Positions 26,373 to 36,466 of a stretch of DNA of 64,000 bases are shown here, one piece after another. Under the pieces are notes generated by a model that made no database searches, was not told where the DNA came from, and saw only the letters and a list, made by a program, of their open reading frames with translations. Location of the stretch: contig NZ_JACGVG010000038.1 in assembly GCF_014077095.1 (NCBI RefSeq), positions 372,001-436,000 on the forward strand, read 5' to 3'. Source of the stretch: Colwellia sp. MB02u-6 (lineage in GTDB: Bacteria; Pseudomonadota; Gammaproteobacteria; Enterobacterales; Alteromonadaceae). Position 1 is the first letter of the stretch, and the number at the start of each line of letters is the position of its first letter. Both the position numbers and the translations under genes were made by a program.

Positions 26373-27129
26373 AATCATGTGTAAACATTTATTGATTCGG
26401 CCATTATTTTGGTGTGTGTTTGCCTTAGCATTACTGGTTTTTTCTTTAGGTATAAGTTGGCAAGTGAGTAAAGCGACAAACTTCTTATATAATGTTTGGT
26501 ACCAAACATTAGAAATAAATACCTTGATTAGTAAAAGTGTGCCAAAAAACACCCAAGGTAAGCGTGACTTTCCCATTAATGATGTGAAATTACACAAAAA
26601 AAAATTTGCTGATATTGTGCAGTCTATCCACCATCACGGTGATGGTTTAACAGAAATTAGTTATTTAAATCATCAGGGGATATTACAAAAATTATTAACT
26701 AAAAGTGAAGTGCAACATTTACAAGATGTGGCGAATTTACTCGATAATATGACTAAGCTGTGGTGGGGTAATTTACTTTTTATGCTCAGCTTATTGATAT
26801 TTTATGGTCGTAAAGCTAAGCAATTAACGGCAGAGTCGATAAGAGCAATGCCGACAGCAAAGCAGAAGTTAATCGCTTTAGCCTGCTTGGTTTCTTTGGT
26901 TGTCGCTATGTTGACGATATGGGGTTTTACACCCATTTTTTATTATTTACATACCGTTATATTTCCTAACGATCATCAGTGGTTTTTTTATTATCAAGAC
27001 TCGTTAATGGCTTCACTGATGAAAGCGCCTGATATTTTTGCCGCTATAGCCGGACAATTGCTCTTAGTAGCTTTACTATTAGCGCTAATTATTGATGCAA
27101 TTTTGAGCCTTTATCAGCGTCAAAAATAA
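26362..27129 (+). CDS. DUF1461/Lit-like integral membrane protein
   Basis: The 255-residue protein has membrane segments near 20-42, 140-160, 180-205 and 232-252. The loop with HTVIFPNDHQWFFYYQDSL matches the DUF1461/TIGR01906 signature, which in Gram-positive bacteria includes Lit, the lipoprotein intramolecular transacylase. Here the gene ends a metal-type transport operon in a Gram-negative, so the activity is uncertain. I took the ATG at 26362 (overlapping the barrel gene by 11 nt); an ATG at 26377 is possible. Confidence 0.6.
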   Translation: MNFKIMCKHLLIRPLFWCVFALALLVFSLGISWQVSKATNFLYNVWYQTLEINTLISKSVPKNTQGKRDFPINDVKLHKKKFADIVQSIHHHGDGLTEISYLNHQGILQKLLTKSEVQHLQDVANLLDNMTKLWWGNLLFMLSLLIFYGRKAKQLTAESIRAMPTAKQKLIALACLVSLVVAMLTIWGFTPIFYYLHTVIFPNDHQWFFYYQDSLMASLMKAPDIFAAIAGQLLLVALLLALIIDAILSLYQRQK

Positions 27130-27292
27130 AGTTTAATTAATCTTAAACGTATAGAAAATTAACCACTTCAAGCAACAGTTTCCATATTGGCTTCACACAT
27201 TTCTATGGTATTTTTAGCCATTGCTGCAGGAGAAAACCCCAGTAAGCTAAGCAATAGGTATTTGCTAAAAAAGTTATTATTAATATTAATCA

Positions 27293-27595
27293 TTATGCCG
27301 GTAGTACTTTTTTGTAAGGTTTAACGATCACTTTTTTATAGACACCTGCTGCTATGTAGGGGTCTTGATCTGCCCACTGTTGAGCGTCGGTTAAACTGTC
27401 AAACTGTGCAATAATAAGTGAACCGGTAAAGCCTGCGTCGCCAGGGTTTTCACTATCGATAGCAGGACAAGGTCCAGCCACCAGTAACTTGCCTTGATCT
27501 TGCAATACACGTAGACGAGCTAAATGATTTTCACGCACGCTCATACGTAAAGCTAAACTATTTTCAACATCTTCACTGTAGATCAGGTAAAACAT
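27293..27595 (-). CDS. yciI: YciI family protein
   Basis: The 100-residue protein starts [17 protein letters not shown] and contains the YciI-type ferredoxin-like fold, with [19 protein letters not shown] and [12 protein letters not shown] motifs. The internal ATG at 27595 is preferred to the longer frame from 27631 because it begins exactly where the family does. YciI proteins resemble muconolactone isomerase but their role is unclear. Monocistronic. Confidence 0.88.
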   Translation of the reverse strand: MFYLIYSEDVENSLALRMSVRENHLARLRVLQDQGKLLVAGPCPAIDSENPGDAGFTGSLIIAQFDSLTDAQQWADQDPYIAAGVYKKVIVKPYKKVLPA

Positions 27596-27934
27596 ATTAC
27601 ATCCAAAATTATTATTAATTAAAAGCCGCAAGTAGTGCCCAGGTTAAATTATTCTTGTTTATCTTCTGCCTAATCTTCAGGCTTGTATTTATACAAAAAA
27701 AGTAATTAACGGGGGATCTTCTAACCGTGCGTACATAAGCTCGTATCAAAAACGATAAGATAACAATTCTATCCAAAGCTAAGCGATACGCCAAACTATT
27801 TAAGGATATAGAGTGTAATAGTTTTGATAAGTTAAGGATAAACGCTTATTTACCCCTAACTTTACTAAGCTTTTACTAAATGGTACTGGTATTGAAGTTA
27901 ACGCCTTGTATTTGTCTATTAGTTGTAGCTTTGC
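27596..27934. other. Gene-free stretch between yciI and the M24 peptidase
   Basis: No gene is visible. The promoter of yciI lies at the left edge. No clear terminator for the M24 gene was found. Confidence 0.5.
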
Positions 27935-29155
27935 TTAATTTTTCTGATAACCAAACGGATCGTCAATGGAATAAGAAGGCTCAGTAAACCACTTTGCGCC
28001 AGAATCAGTCATGTAAAAGTGATCTTCTAAACGCACGCCAAACTCATTTGGCAATACCAACATAGGCTCATTTGAGAAACACATACCTTTAGCCAGTGGC
28101 GTTCTATCACTGCGCACTAGGTAAGGCCATTCGTGAATATCTAAGCCAACACCATGGCCTGTTCTATGCGGACAGCCAGGCGTTTCGTAATCTGGCCCTA
28201 AATTTTGACCGGCTAAATAAGCTCTGGCGGCAACATCAACATCACCACAAGCTACGCCAATTTTGGCGGCATCAAAGGCCGCTTTTTGTGCTAGCTTTTC
28301 GAAAAGCCACATTTCACGTTGGCGTTGATTAGGCTCACCAAATACATAAGTACGGGTAATATCAGAGTTGTATCCTTCAACCTGACAGCCAGTATCAATC
28401 AACACGATATCATTTGTTTCCAGTGTTTTTGGTGATTTTACGCCGTGTGGATAAGATGAATCTTCACCAAATAGTACGATACAAAAATAGGAACCGGCAG
28501 TAGCGCCCACTTTGCGATGCGCTTGGTCAATAAAGAGGGTGACTTCTTGGGTAGTAATCCCCACATGCAATATCCGAGCAACAGCTTTATGCACTTCAAT
28601 AGTCATATTTTTTGCCTGTTGCAATAAGGCTATTTCAGTATCTGATTTTTCTGCACGACAACCCGCGGTCACACATTTTGCATCAACAAGTGCAAACTGT
28701 GGTGCCGCTTTTTTAATACCGTCGGCAATAAAAAAAGCAGTAGACTCATCTATGGCCACTTGGCCTGAATTAATGCCACACTCAGCCAAGGTTTGTTTAA
28801 ATAGCAGATATGGACTTTCATGTTCTTGCCAGCCTTTTATCTCGCCTTTAATGGTCATATATTGCTCAAGCGTATTCACTTCAAAAAATGGCGTGATATA
28901 TTTAATCTCACCTTGTTGAGGAATAATAGCGCCAACCATACGTTCGCTAGCGTACCAACGAGTACCTGTAAAGTAATATAGATTTGTTCCGGCGTTGATA
29001 TAAGTAGCTTCAATATTATTTTCAGCCATAATTGTTTGCGCTTTCACAATGCGCTGTTTAAATTCAGCCGCTGTTATTGCTTGCACTTTGCTAGTCATAT
29101 TGACTAACTTTTCAAGTTCAATTTTTGCGGTAGAGCCGCCAACACCTATAGTCAT
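27935..29155 (-). CDS. M24 family aminopeptidase/prolidase-like
   Basis: The 406-residue protein has an N-terminal creatinase-like domain (about 25-170) and a C-terminal pita-bread domain with all five metal ligands in order: LIDTG and NSDITRTY (Asp, Asp), GHGVGLDIHE (His), SNEPM (Glu) and LEDHF (Glu). It is a Xaa-Pro peptidase or dimethylsulfoniopropionate-lyase type member; the exact substrate cannot be set from sequence. The first 19 residues before MTSKV may not be real; an ATG there is an alternative start at about 29098. Confidence 0.82.
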   Translation of the reverse strand: MTIGVGGSTAKIELEKLVNMTSKVQAITAAEFKQRIVKAQTIMAENNIEATYINAGTNLYYFTGTRWYASERMVGAIIPQQGEIKYITPFFEVNTLEQYMTIKGEIKGWQEHESPYLLFKQTLAECGINSGQVAIDESTAFFIADGIKKAAPQFALVDAKCVTAGCRAEKSDTEIALLQQAKNMTIEVHKAVARILHVGITTQEVTLFIDQAHRKVGATAGSYFCIVLFGEDSSYPHGVKSPKTLETNDIVLIDTGCQVEGYNSDITRTYVFGEPNQRQREMWLFEKLAQKAAFDAAKIGVACGDVDVAARAYLAGQNLGPDYETPGCPHRTGHGVGLDIHEWPYLVRSDRTPLAKGMCFSNEPMLVLPNEFGVRLEDHFYMTDSGAKWFTEPSYSIDDPFGYQKN

Positions 29156-29325
29156 ATTTTTCCTTAAAAAATTTAATTAATACTGGTATATTTTATACAA
29201 AAAAATAAGCTATGTATCGTAATAAATAAAGTAGCGGTATGATAAAAGAAATTTATCCTAAAGCTAAACGGTCAAACATTATAATCCTAAAAAGATCACC
29301 AGCCCAATTAACCCAAGGAGTAGCT

Positions 29326-30570
29326 ATGCGCAAAAAAGTCGAGTTTATCAGTGGTGAACACAACTTAAGTGGTTTACTGGAAAGTCCTGAGTCTGAGGTT
29401 AAGTTTTATGCCTTATTTGCTCATTGTTTTACCTGTGGCAAAGACATCGCGGCGGCATCACGTATTAGCCGAGCTTTAGTGCAAAAGGGTATTGCAGTAT
29501 TAAGGTTTGATTTTACCGGTTTAGGCAATAGTGATGGTGATTTTGCTAACAGTAATTTTTCTTCAAATATACAAGATTTAATTGCTGCAGCAGATTTTCT
29601 TCGTACAGAATATCAAGCACCAAGACTGCTTATTGGCCATAGTTTAGGTGGTGCAGCCGTGCTTGGCGTTGCTCAATATGTTGAAGAAGCGACCGCAGTG
29701 GTCACTATTGGCGCGCCATTAGATGCAGCACATGTCGCGAAGAATTTTGCCCTGCAGCTTGATGATATTGAAAAAAATGGTAAAGCAGAGGTTAATTTAG
29801 CTGGGCGTGTATTCACCATAGAAAAACAATTTTTAGATGATATAAAGCGCTACGATACCCGTCATATTGGTCAACTAAAAAAAGCTCTTTTAGTCATGCA
29901 CTCACCAATTGACAGCACGGTAAATATCAGCGAAGCGGAAAAAATATACCAAGCCGCCCTACATCCTAAGAGTTTTGTTAGTTTAGATGATACCGACCAT
30001 TTACTGACCAATAAACGTGATGCTGAATATGCTGCTGATGTGATAGCGGCCTGGGCAGGGCGATATATGACTTATGCGGACAATACTCACCATATTGCTG
30101 AAACTGCTAGCAGTAAATATGACAAAAATGAGGTCGCTAAAGGCTACGTTATGGTAGAAGAAAAAAACCATAAATTTACCCAACATGTCAGCACCAATAG
30201 CCACTATTGGCTTGCTGATGAACCAGAAAGTGTTGGTGGTAATAACATGGGACCTGATCCTTATGAGCATTTGCTAGCGGGCTTAGGCGCTTGTACCGCC
30301 ATGACTTTACGTATGTACGCTGAGCGTAAAAATTTGGCCATTACACATATTAAAGTGGAGTTAACACACAGTCGAGATTACCAACAAGACTGTCAAAAAT
30401 GTGAAAGTGAAAGTCAGGGTATTGAAGCCATAGTGCGGAAAATTAGCTTTGTTGGCGAGCTAGAAGCAGCTCAATACGCGCGATTTTTAGCCATAGCAGA
30501 TAAATGTCCAGTACATAAAACTCTGCACAATAATGTCAAAGTGGTGAGTACATTGCTTAATCAAGCATAA
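29326..30570 (+). CDS. Bifunctional alpha/beta hydrolase-OsmC protein
   Basis: The 414-residue fusion has an alpha/beta hydrolase domain (about 1-250; nucleophile motif GHSLGG) and an OsmC peroxiredoxin-like domain (about 280-410; [25 protein letters not shown] and DKCPVHKTL, with the two redox cysteines). OsmC proteins reduce organic hydroperoxides. The fused form occurs in a range of bacteria and its substrate is not established. I chose ATG 29326, preceded by CAAGGAG, rather than the 29239 start. Followed by an unrelated CoA-transferase gene after 167 nt. Confidence 0.87.
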   Translation: MRKKVEFISGEHNLSGLLESPESEVKFYALFAHCFTCGKDIAAASRISRALVQKGIAVLRFDFTGLGNSDGDFANSNFSSNIQDLIAAADFLRTEYQAPRLLIGHSLGGAAVLGVAQYVEEATAVVTIGAPLDAAHVAKNFALQLDDIEKNGKAEVNLAGRVFTIEKQFLDDIKRYDTRHIGQLKKALLVMHSPIDSTVNISEAEKIYQAALHPKSFVSLDDTDHLLTNKRDAEYAADVIAAWAGRYMTYADNTHHIAETASSKYDKNEVAKGYVMVEEKNHKFTQHVSTNSHYWLADEPESVGGNNMGPDPYEHLLAGLGACTAMTLRMYAERKNLAITHIKVELTHSRDYQQDCQKCESESQGIEAIVRKISFVGELEAAQYARFLAIADKCPVHKTLHNNVKVVSTLLNQA

Positions 30571-30737
30571 AAAATCCGAATCACTGGAAATAACTCACTG
30601 GAAATAACTCACTAAAATCAATGAATTTGAGTTATTTATTTCAAGTTAGACTGTTCTATCTGCTGATGATAAATTATCATTGGCAGATAGAAGATCATCA
30701 TTGCTATGGCAACAATGTAAAGGGTAGAGTTTGGTAT

Positions 30738-31952
30738 ATGTCTGAAGCGTTAAAGGGTATTAAAGTTGTTGATTTAAGCCGAATTTTGGCCGGGCCTTGG
30801 GCATCACAAATGCTCGCTGATATGGGTGCTGAAGTTATTAAGGTGGAAAGACCCAAAAAAGGTGATGATACCCGTCATTGGGGTCCTCCATTTATTAAAC
30901 CAGCGCAAGATAATGAACCTGCCCAAGCCGCTTATTACCACAGTGCAAACCGCAACAAACAGTCAATCGCTATTGATATAACCCAGCGAGAAGGGCAACA
31001 AGTGGTAAAAGACATGATCACTAAAGCCGATGTCTTAATTGAAAACTATAAAGTCGGCGGTCTTGAAAAATATGGTTTGAGTTATCAGCAAGTAAAAAAA
31101 CTCAACCCTAAATTAGTTTACTGTTCAATCACTGGCTTTGGTCAACATGGCCCATACGCCCATAAAGCTGGTTACGATGCCATGATCCAAGGTGAGGGTG
31201 GCTTAATGAGTTTAACAGGAGCTGCTGATGGCGAACCGATGAAAGTTGGCGTGGCCGTGATTGATGTGATGACTGGGCTTTATAGCGCTAATGCTATTCT
31301 TGCTGCATTACTCGCTAAAGCGCATACCAACAAAGGTCAGCACATAGATATTGCCTTACTTGACGTACAAGTGGCAACGCTGGCTAATCAAGGCATGAAC
31401 TATTTAGCCACAGGTGAAAATCCAAAGCGTTTAGGCAATGCTCACCCCAATATTGTGCCCTATCAAACCTTTGCGACTAATGACGGCAGCTTAATATTAG
31501 CGATAGGTAATGATCAACAGTTTGAACGATTTTGTCAGGCCGCTCAGTGCTCAGAATTAGCCAACAATGCCTTATTTAAAACCAATCAACATAGGGTCGA
31601 AAACCGTATTGAACTTGTGCCGATATTAGCGCTTATTATTGCTAAGCAAAGCACTGATTATTGGGTCACGATATTAGAAGTAATTGCTGTACCTTGTGGA
31701 CCGGTAAATACCTTAAAGCAAATATTTAACCACCCACAAATACACCATCGGAAGATGGTAAAACAAGTACCGGATAAAGACGGTAGGCTAATTAAAACCG
31801 TGGCATCACCTATTAACTTATCGGATACACCATTACAATATAAAAATGCCGCGCCGAATATTGGCCAACATAGCCAACAGATTTTAACGCAGTTTTTACA
31901 GTATAATGACGAGAAAGTTGCCGCGTTATTGCAAGCTGGTGTTGTAGCGTAA
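30738..31952 (+). CDS. CaiB/BaiF family III CoA-transferase
   Basis: The 404-residue protein begins MSEALKGIKVVDLSRILAGPWASQMLADMGAEVIKVE, the typical family III start, and has the conserved GYDAMIQGEGG segment (catalytic Asp about residue 156 region). These enzymes move CoA between carboxylic acids (formyl-CoA, carnitine or glutarate types). The substrate cannot be told. The ATG at 30738 is preferred to a longer reading frame beginning at 30621, whose 39 extra residues do not look like the family. Confidence 0.87.
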   Translation: MSEALKGIKVVDLSRILAGPWASQMLADMGAEVIKVERPKKGDDTRHWGPPFIKPAQDNEPAQAAYYHSANRNKQSIAIDITQREGQQVVKDMITKADVLIENYKVGGLEKYGLSYQQVKKLNPKLVYCSITGFGQHGPYAHKAGYDAMIQGEGGLMSLTGAADGEPMKVGVAVIDVMTGLYSANAILAALLAKAHTNKGQHIDIALLDVQVATLANQGMNYLATGENPKRLGNAHPNIVPYQTFATNDGSLILAIGNDQQFERFCQAAQCSELANNALFKTNQHRVENRIELVPILALIIAKQSTDYWVTILEVIAVPCGPVNTLKQIFNHPQIHHRKMVKQVPDKDGRLIKTVASPINLSDTPLQYKNAAPNIGQHSQQILTQFLQYNDEKVAALLQAGVVA

Positions 31953-32113
31953 TTTTTATTATTCGTATTGCTTATAAAAATAAGTGCTAAAATTAGCGGG
32001 TTTTGTTATTTTTACCTTAAAGAAATTGCGCTAATTTATGCTAAATAAAGCGAGCATAAGGTTAAATAAGTTATTAACCTATATAGTAATTTTCTGTATG
32101 TTAACGTGTATAA

Positions 32114-32134
32114 TTAGCCATTAGCCATTAGCCA
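32114..32134. repeat. Three 7-bp tandem repeats
   Basis: ttagcca occurs three times, with a partial fourth. It lies in the noncoding gap before the small membrane protein. Probably a slippage repeat. Confidence 0.75.
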
Positions 32135-32235
32135 TTAGCTAGTTCGGTTTGATTGCGAAATGCTAGAGCAGAACTGCTTTAATAAAGCACCATCATTCTA
32201 TGTCGCTTAATGTCGTTATATTTATCGAGAAACCC

Positions 32236-32439
32236 ATGTCTAATTCAATGTCTTTAGAAAAAATATTTATTATTATAGCGATCATACTAGGGTTTGGCTC
32301 TGCGGTTGACTTGATATATGCTTTAGCAGACGCAAATATTCAACTCGCTGAGGTCCTGCGTTGTATTTTAAATATTGTTATTGCTGGCTTTTTATATCTT
32401 TATTTTAATAAAAAACATAAAGCAAAAGTTGAAGATTAA
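32236..32439 (+). CDS. Small two-helix membrane protein
   Basis: The 67-residue protein (from ATG 32236; a longer frame starts at 32200) has two hydrophobic helices (about 8-26 and 40-57) and a basic C-terminus (NKKHKAKVED). I do not recognise a family. The length and the clean reading frame make it a plausible but unproven gene. It lies alone between the CoA-transferase and the UspE-like gene. Confidence 0.5.
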   Translation: MSNSMSLEKIFIIIAIILGFGSAVDLIYALADANIQLAEVLRCILNIVIAGFLYLYFNKKHKAKVED

Positions 32440-32631
32440 ATACCTCAGCAAGTTAAGCATTACACTCGTCTAGAATTACCTGCTTATATCTTAAAATTAC
32501 CAGCCCTGATGTTAAATTTATCGTGATCCATAACGCCTCGTCATTAATTTTTTAGATAGTTGTTTTATATCAAAGTAAATAAATTTTTGTATGCTACTTT
32601 TAATTTATACCTATAAATAAAAGAGGATATT

Positions 32632-33498
32632 ATGAGTAAAATATTTGTTGTTGCCGATATATCAGACAGCAAACAAGTCGCGATAAAACGAGCTTGTGAA
32701 CTGGCTAAAACTAAAAAAAAATCATTGCATATTGTTTATTTTTGTTATCAAAGTTTACGTCATATTCAAGATGATCCACAAAATATAAAACAAGCGGTAA
32801 TCGATGCGGTTACCTATAACGCAGAAAAATTACTCAAGACCTTAGTGCCTGATGACATTGATTACAGTTATGAAGTCGTATGGGAAAAGCGTATTGACCG
32901 TTGGATAAATGACTACGCAAAACAACACCCGTTATCAATGGTAGTAAAAACGGCCCATCGCAGTGAAACTTTTTTATACACATCTACCGATTGGCAATTA
33001 TTACGCGAGTGCCCAGCGCCGATATTTATTGTCAGTGATCATAAATGGCGTAAATCGCCCAATGTTTTAGCCGCTATTGATTTAGAGACTAAGCGTAAAA
33101 GTAAACAAACACTAAATCATCAGATATTAACGGCAGCGAAAGAGTTTTCTAAAGCGAACAACGCAGAATTATTTGTCTGTTATACCTTACAATTTTCAAC
33201 GTTTTTACGTGACTTAGGTTTACAATACAAAGACGAGTTAGAAATTAAAGCAGGGAAAACCCTAAAGCATAAAATTGAAAAATTAGCGGTGGAATATGAC
33301 ATTCCTGTAGCGAATTTTTTTATTAAGGCCGGTCAGCCCGAAAAAGTAATTCCCAGTATTGCGGCTCGGCAAAAAGCAGGGTTAGTGGTTATTGGTACTG
33401 TTGGTCGAAAAGGTTTAAAAGCGAAAGTGTTAGGTAATACCGCCGAGAAAATTTTAAGCTTGTTAAAATCAGACGTGCTAGCACTAAAACCAGAATAA
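32632..33498 (+). CDS. UspE-like tandem universal stress protein
   Basis: The 288-residue protein consists of two Usp domains (about 1-140 and 145-288). The second carries the ATP-binding signature GTVGRKGLKAKVLGNTAEKIL near the end (G-x2-G-x9-G-S/T type). The first has lost the equivalent Gly-rich loop. E. coli UspE has the same tandem form and regulates motility and stress survival. A GAGG precedes the ATG. Monocistronic. Confidence 0.87.
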   Translation: MSKIFVVADISDSKQVAIKRACELAKTKKKSLHIVYFCYQSLRHIQDDPQNIKQAVIDAVTYNAEKLLKTLVPDDIDYSYEVVWEKRIDRWINDYAKQHPLSMVVKTAHRSETFLYTSTDWQLLRECPAPIFIVSDHKWRKSPNVLAAIDLETKRKSKQTLNHQILTAAKEFSKANNAELFVCYTLQFSTFLRDLGLQYKDELEIKAGKTLKHKIEKLAVEYDIPVANFFIKAGQPEKVIPSIAARQKAGLVVIGTVGRKGLKAKVLGNTAEKILSLLKSDVLALKPE

Positions 33499-33536
33499 CT
33501 AGCGGGTATTTAACTTCAATAACACTATTTTGTTAT

Positions 33537-33577
33537 GACTAGAACTAGAATTAGAACTAGAACTATGACCAGAACTA
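33537..33577. repeat. Degenerate hexamer repeat (gaacta)
   Basis: About six imperfect copies of gaacta/gaatta lie between the UspE-like gene and the DUF21 gene. No terminator or known site is recognised. Confidence 0.6.
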
Positions 33578-33667
33578 ACAGCAAGCGTTTCGGAGATACT
33601 ATTAATAGACAAAACTAATAGCCGAGTCTAGCGCTGAAAAAGCATGCTTCAGCGCTAAACTAGATGC

Positions 33668-34792
33668 TTATTTCTCGTCTTTACTTGGTTTAGCTTTACT
33701 TACCTTGGTTTTACTGGGCTTAGCCTTACTTTTTTCGGTTTTATTTTTTACCGTGGCATTATCGGTATCTTGCATAGGGGGCAGCATACCTTTAAGTAAA
33801 CGGCCAAATATATCTGCGCCGGTGATAATACGTTTAGTTTCACCCCATACCAGCAGCACATCGTGTTCAATAACGCCGTCAAAGTTTTTATCAATAGAGG
33901 TACTTACTTTCATTTTTAAAATAGCTTCATTTAACGATGTAGTTTCATCAGTGATAACAACTGGACGATGACAAAAATTGTAAGGGTCAAAGTTTTCTGA
34001 CTGAAACAGTGCGCTACGTAAGAAGCCATCAGCATCAATAACAAGTAAAGGCTTACCTTCGAGGTTGGTTAATACCACCCAACTATAACCAGAATGATTT
34101 AGCATAGTTAAAAATGGATCGTCGGGACCAGAATAAGTATCTGGCAGAACAGGTAAATCAAGCTTTGTTGGCAAGGCGATAATAGAGTTAGGGTCAATAA
34201 CTTCACCTTCTTCTGTGACTCTAATTTCATCTAAAGCAAAAAAATTCAGTGCGCCAATCCCCTCAACATGGTTCAAGTCAGCTTCTTCAGCGCTAATGTG
34301 CTCTTTAATAATACTGCCTAATTCACTTTCTGCTAAGTAGGTAATACCTTCTTTGCCCAACCAAGCGTCAAGTATTAGCGCACTTGGGCGAGTAACGGGG
34401 TAAAGCAGAAACTGGTAGAAGCGAATAATAGGCGCGAGCATGCTACCCATTTTTAAGGCGTTGCGAGAAAAGTAAGCCTGAGGCGTAATTTCACCTACCA
34501 CAGTGATCACTATGGTTGAGAACAAAAAGGCCCCAACACCCGCAAGTACCGAGTCAGACAACATGGTTAACAAAACATTAATCCCCACATTGCCCCATAA
34601 AATAGTCGCTAATAAAAAGTTAGAATCGTTTCTCAGTGTTAATACTGTTATGGCGGCTTTATTACCTTTATTTGCTTCTACTTCTAGTTGTAACCTACTG
34701 AGTGAAAAAAACGCTAAATTTAATCCAGAAAAAATAGCAGATTGTGAAATACAAAACACAATAGCAATCCAGGTGATAGTTTCTACGGGCAT
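33668..34792 (-). CDS. DUF21/CNNM family membrane protein
   Basis: The 374-residue protein has a DUF21 membrane domain (about 1-150, with three or more helices), then a CBS pair region (about 200-320) and a Lys/Ser/Pro-rich tail (about 345-374, several KAKPSK copies). CNNM/CorB-CorC proteins move magnesium or other divalent cations. It begins 23 nt downstream of the mgtE stop on the same strand. The tail is unusual and may mediate membrane or nucleic-acid contacts. Confidence 0.8.
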   Translation of the reverse strand: MPVETITWIAIVFCISQSAIFSGLNLAFFSLSRLQLEVEANKGNKAAITVLTLRNDSNFLLATILWGNVGINVLLTMLSDSVLAGVGAFLFSTIVITVVGEITPQAYFSRNALKMGSMLAPIIRFYQFLLYPVTRPSALILDAWLGKEGITYLAESELGSIIKEHISAEEADLNHVEGIGALNFFALDEIRVTEEGEVIDPNSIIALPTKLDLPVLPDTYSGPDDPFLTMLNHSGYSWVVLTNLEGKPLLVIDADGFLRSALFQSENFDPYNFCHRPVVITDETTSLNEAILKMKVSTSIDKNFDGVIEHDVLLVWGETKRIITGADIFGRLLKGMLPPMQDTDNATVKNKTEKSKAKPSKTKVSKAKPSKDEK

Positions 34793-34815
34793 TACTTTTT
34801 TCCTTTTTTACTTTT

Positions 34816-36168
34816 CTAAAGTAGCAGTAAGCTACCTAATCCCAAAAACACCACAAAGCCAACAATATCAGTTACTGTGGTTAAAATAACCGCGCCAGAC
34901 AAGGCTGGGTCAATATTCAATTTGTTTAATAATGCCGGGATCATAACGCCGGATGCAGATGCGGTTAATAAATTTAATAAAATCGCTAAGGCAATAACCA
35001 AACTTAATTCGATGCTGTCAAACCAAAAATAGGTAATTGCGCCGATAACAATAGACCAAATGATGCCATTGACCCCACCCACTTTTAACTCTTTGCGCAG
35101 CAGCACCTTTCTATTTTGTTCTGTTATTTGTCCTAAGGCTAAGCCTCGAACAATAACCGTTAAGGTTTGACTACCCGACACGCCACCCATAGAGGCAACT
35201 ACTGGCATTAATACCGCTAAGGCTACCACTTGTTGTAGTGTTGCTTCAAAAAAACCAATAAACCAAGAAGCCAAAAATGCGGTCAGTAAGTTAATACCAA
35301 GCCAAATACCACGGTTTTTGGCACTGGTTCGTACACTAGCGAATAAGTCTTCGTCGGTACTTAAACCCGCGGCGGTAGTCATCTGCTCTGCTTGCGATTC
35401 TTGCTTTACTTGATAGGCGGTTTCGACAGTAAATCGGCCAAGAAAATGTTCGTTTTCATCAACAACGGGTAGCGACATTTTACCTGATAGTATTACCGTT
35501 TCCGCTGCGGTTGTTAACTCTTCATTAGCATTAAGTCTTGTTATCTCAGCAGAAAAAAGTGTTTTTAACGTGTTTTCGCCGTCACTTTGTATTAGCGCAT
35601 TAATGGCGACAGTACCGGTTAAAACACCTTCTTTATTGACCGCATAAAAGTCTTCGGTATAGGGTGAGAGACCTTTTTGTAAAAGTAGCTGCGCACTAGT
35701 GACTTTAAGCTTTTCTGAAATACGAACATAATTGTAATCTAACCAGTGACCGACTTCATCAACACTAAATTGCTGTGCCTGTTGATAAAGTTTTCGCTGT
35801 GAATCATCTAAATTTTTTATCGCATACTTTAATAGACGGCTTGGTATTTCCTCAGCAATTTCAATTACTTCATCAACATCTAGTTGAGCAAGCAACTCAA
35901 AACATTCCTCGTCACTTAACGCCTGAATTAAGCTGGTTCGAGTGCCTTGTCCCATATCAACAAAAGCAGACCTTTGCATGGTTTCAGGGTAAGTAGACCA
36001 AACACTTAAACGCTTATCTTGTGGCAATGCTTCAATTAACAGGGCAAATTGTTCTGGCGCGAGTGTTTCAATGGCCGAGCGCATTACTTGGACAATTTCT
36101 TGCGTATGCTCTGCAATGAGAATGTCGTCAATGACTAAGGATAATTTATCAATGGGATTTTCTAACAT
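34816..36168 (-). CDS. mgtE: MgtE magnesium transporter
   Basis: The 450-residue protein has an N-terminal helical MgtE domain (about 20-125), two CBS domains (about 135-260) and five C-terminal membrane helices (about 285-450) containing ASMGGVSGSQTLTVIVRG. This is the normal MgtE architecture, in which the cytosolic domains gate the pore in response to magnesium. It is transcribed with the downstream DUF21 gene and faces corA across a 298-bp divergent region. Confidence 0.9.
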   Translation of the reverse strand: MLENPIDKLSLVIDDILIAEHTQEIVQVMRSAIETLAPEQFALLIEALPQDKRLSVWSTYPETMQRSAFVDMGQGTRTSLIQALSDEECFELLAQLDVDEVIEIAEEIPSRLLKYAIKNLDDSQRKLYQQAQQFSVDEVGHWLDYNYVRISEKLKVTSAQLLLQKGLSPYTEDFYAVNKEGVLTGTVAINALIQSDGENTLKTLFSAEITRLNANEELTTAAETVILSGKMSLPVVDENEHFLGRFTVETAYQVKQESQAEQMTTAAGLSTDEDLFASVRTSAKNRGIWLGINLLTAFLASWFIGFFEATLQQVVALAVLMPVVASMGGVSGSQTLTVIVRGLALGQITEQNRKVLLRKELKVGGVNGIIWSIVIGAITYFWFDSIELSLVIALAILLNLLTASASGVMIPALLNKLNIDPALSGAVILTTVTDIVGFVVFLGLGSLLLL

Positions 36169-36466
36169 TTATTCATCCTTAAAGCTGTTTTAATAAAAGC
36201 ATATGACCTTGTGTGGGAGCGTAACTGTTTGTCATTTACTCTTAACTTTTATGTTATTACTTTTAGTGAGTTATATTCGGTGAATTATATTCGTATTTAA
36301 AAACAAGTGTATTACAATCAAGGAGAAATAAGTTAGCTTTAATGCTAATTTATTTCACTATTTTTTAGCTTTGGCTTGTTGCTGATTTTTTGACTTTATA
36401 ACAATAAAATCAAAGCTCAGGGGTAATGATTATCCCGTTTCACTCGGGGCATATTGAGAGTATATA

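Noticed and set aside
36169-36466. Mg riboswitch between mgtE and corA
   Set aside because: A Mg-sensing leader would make sense, but I could not recognise any known fold or a paired terminator.
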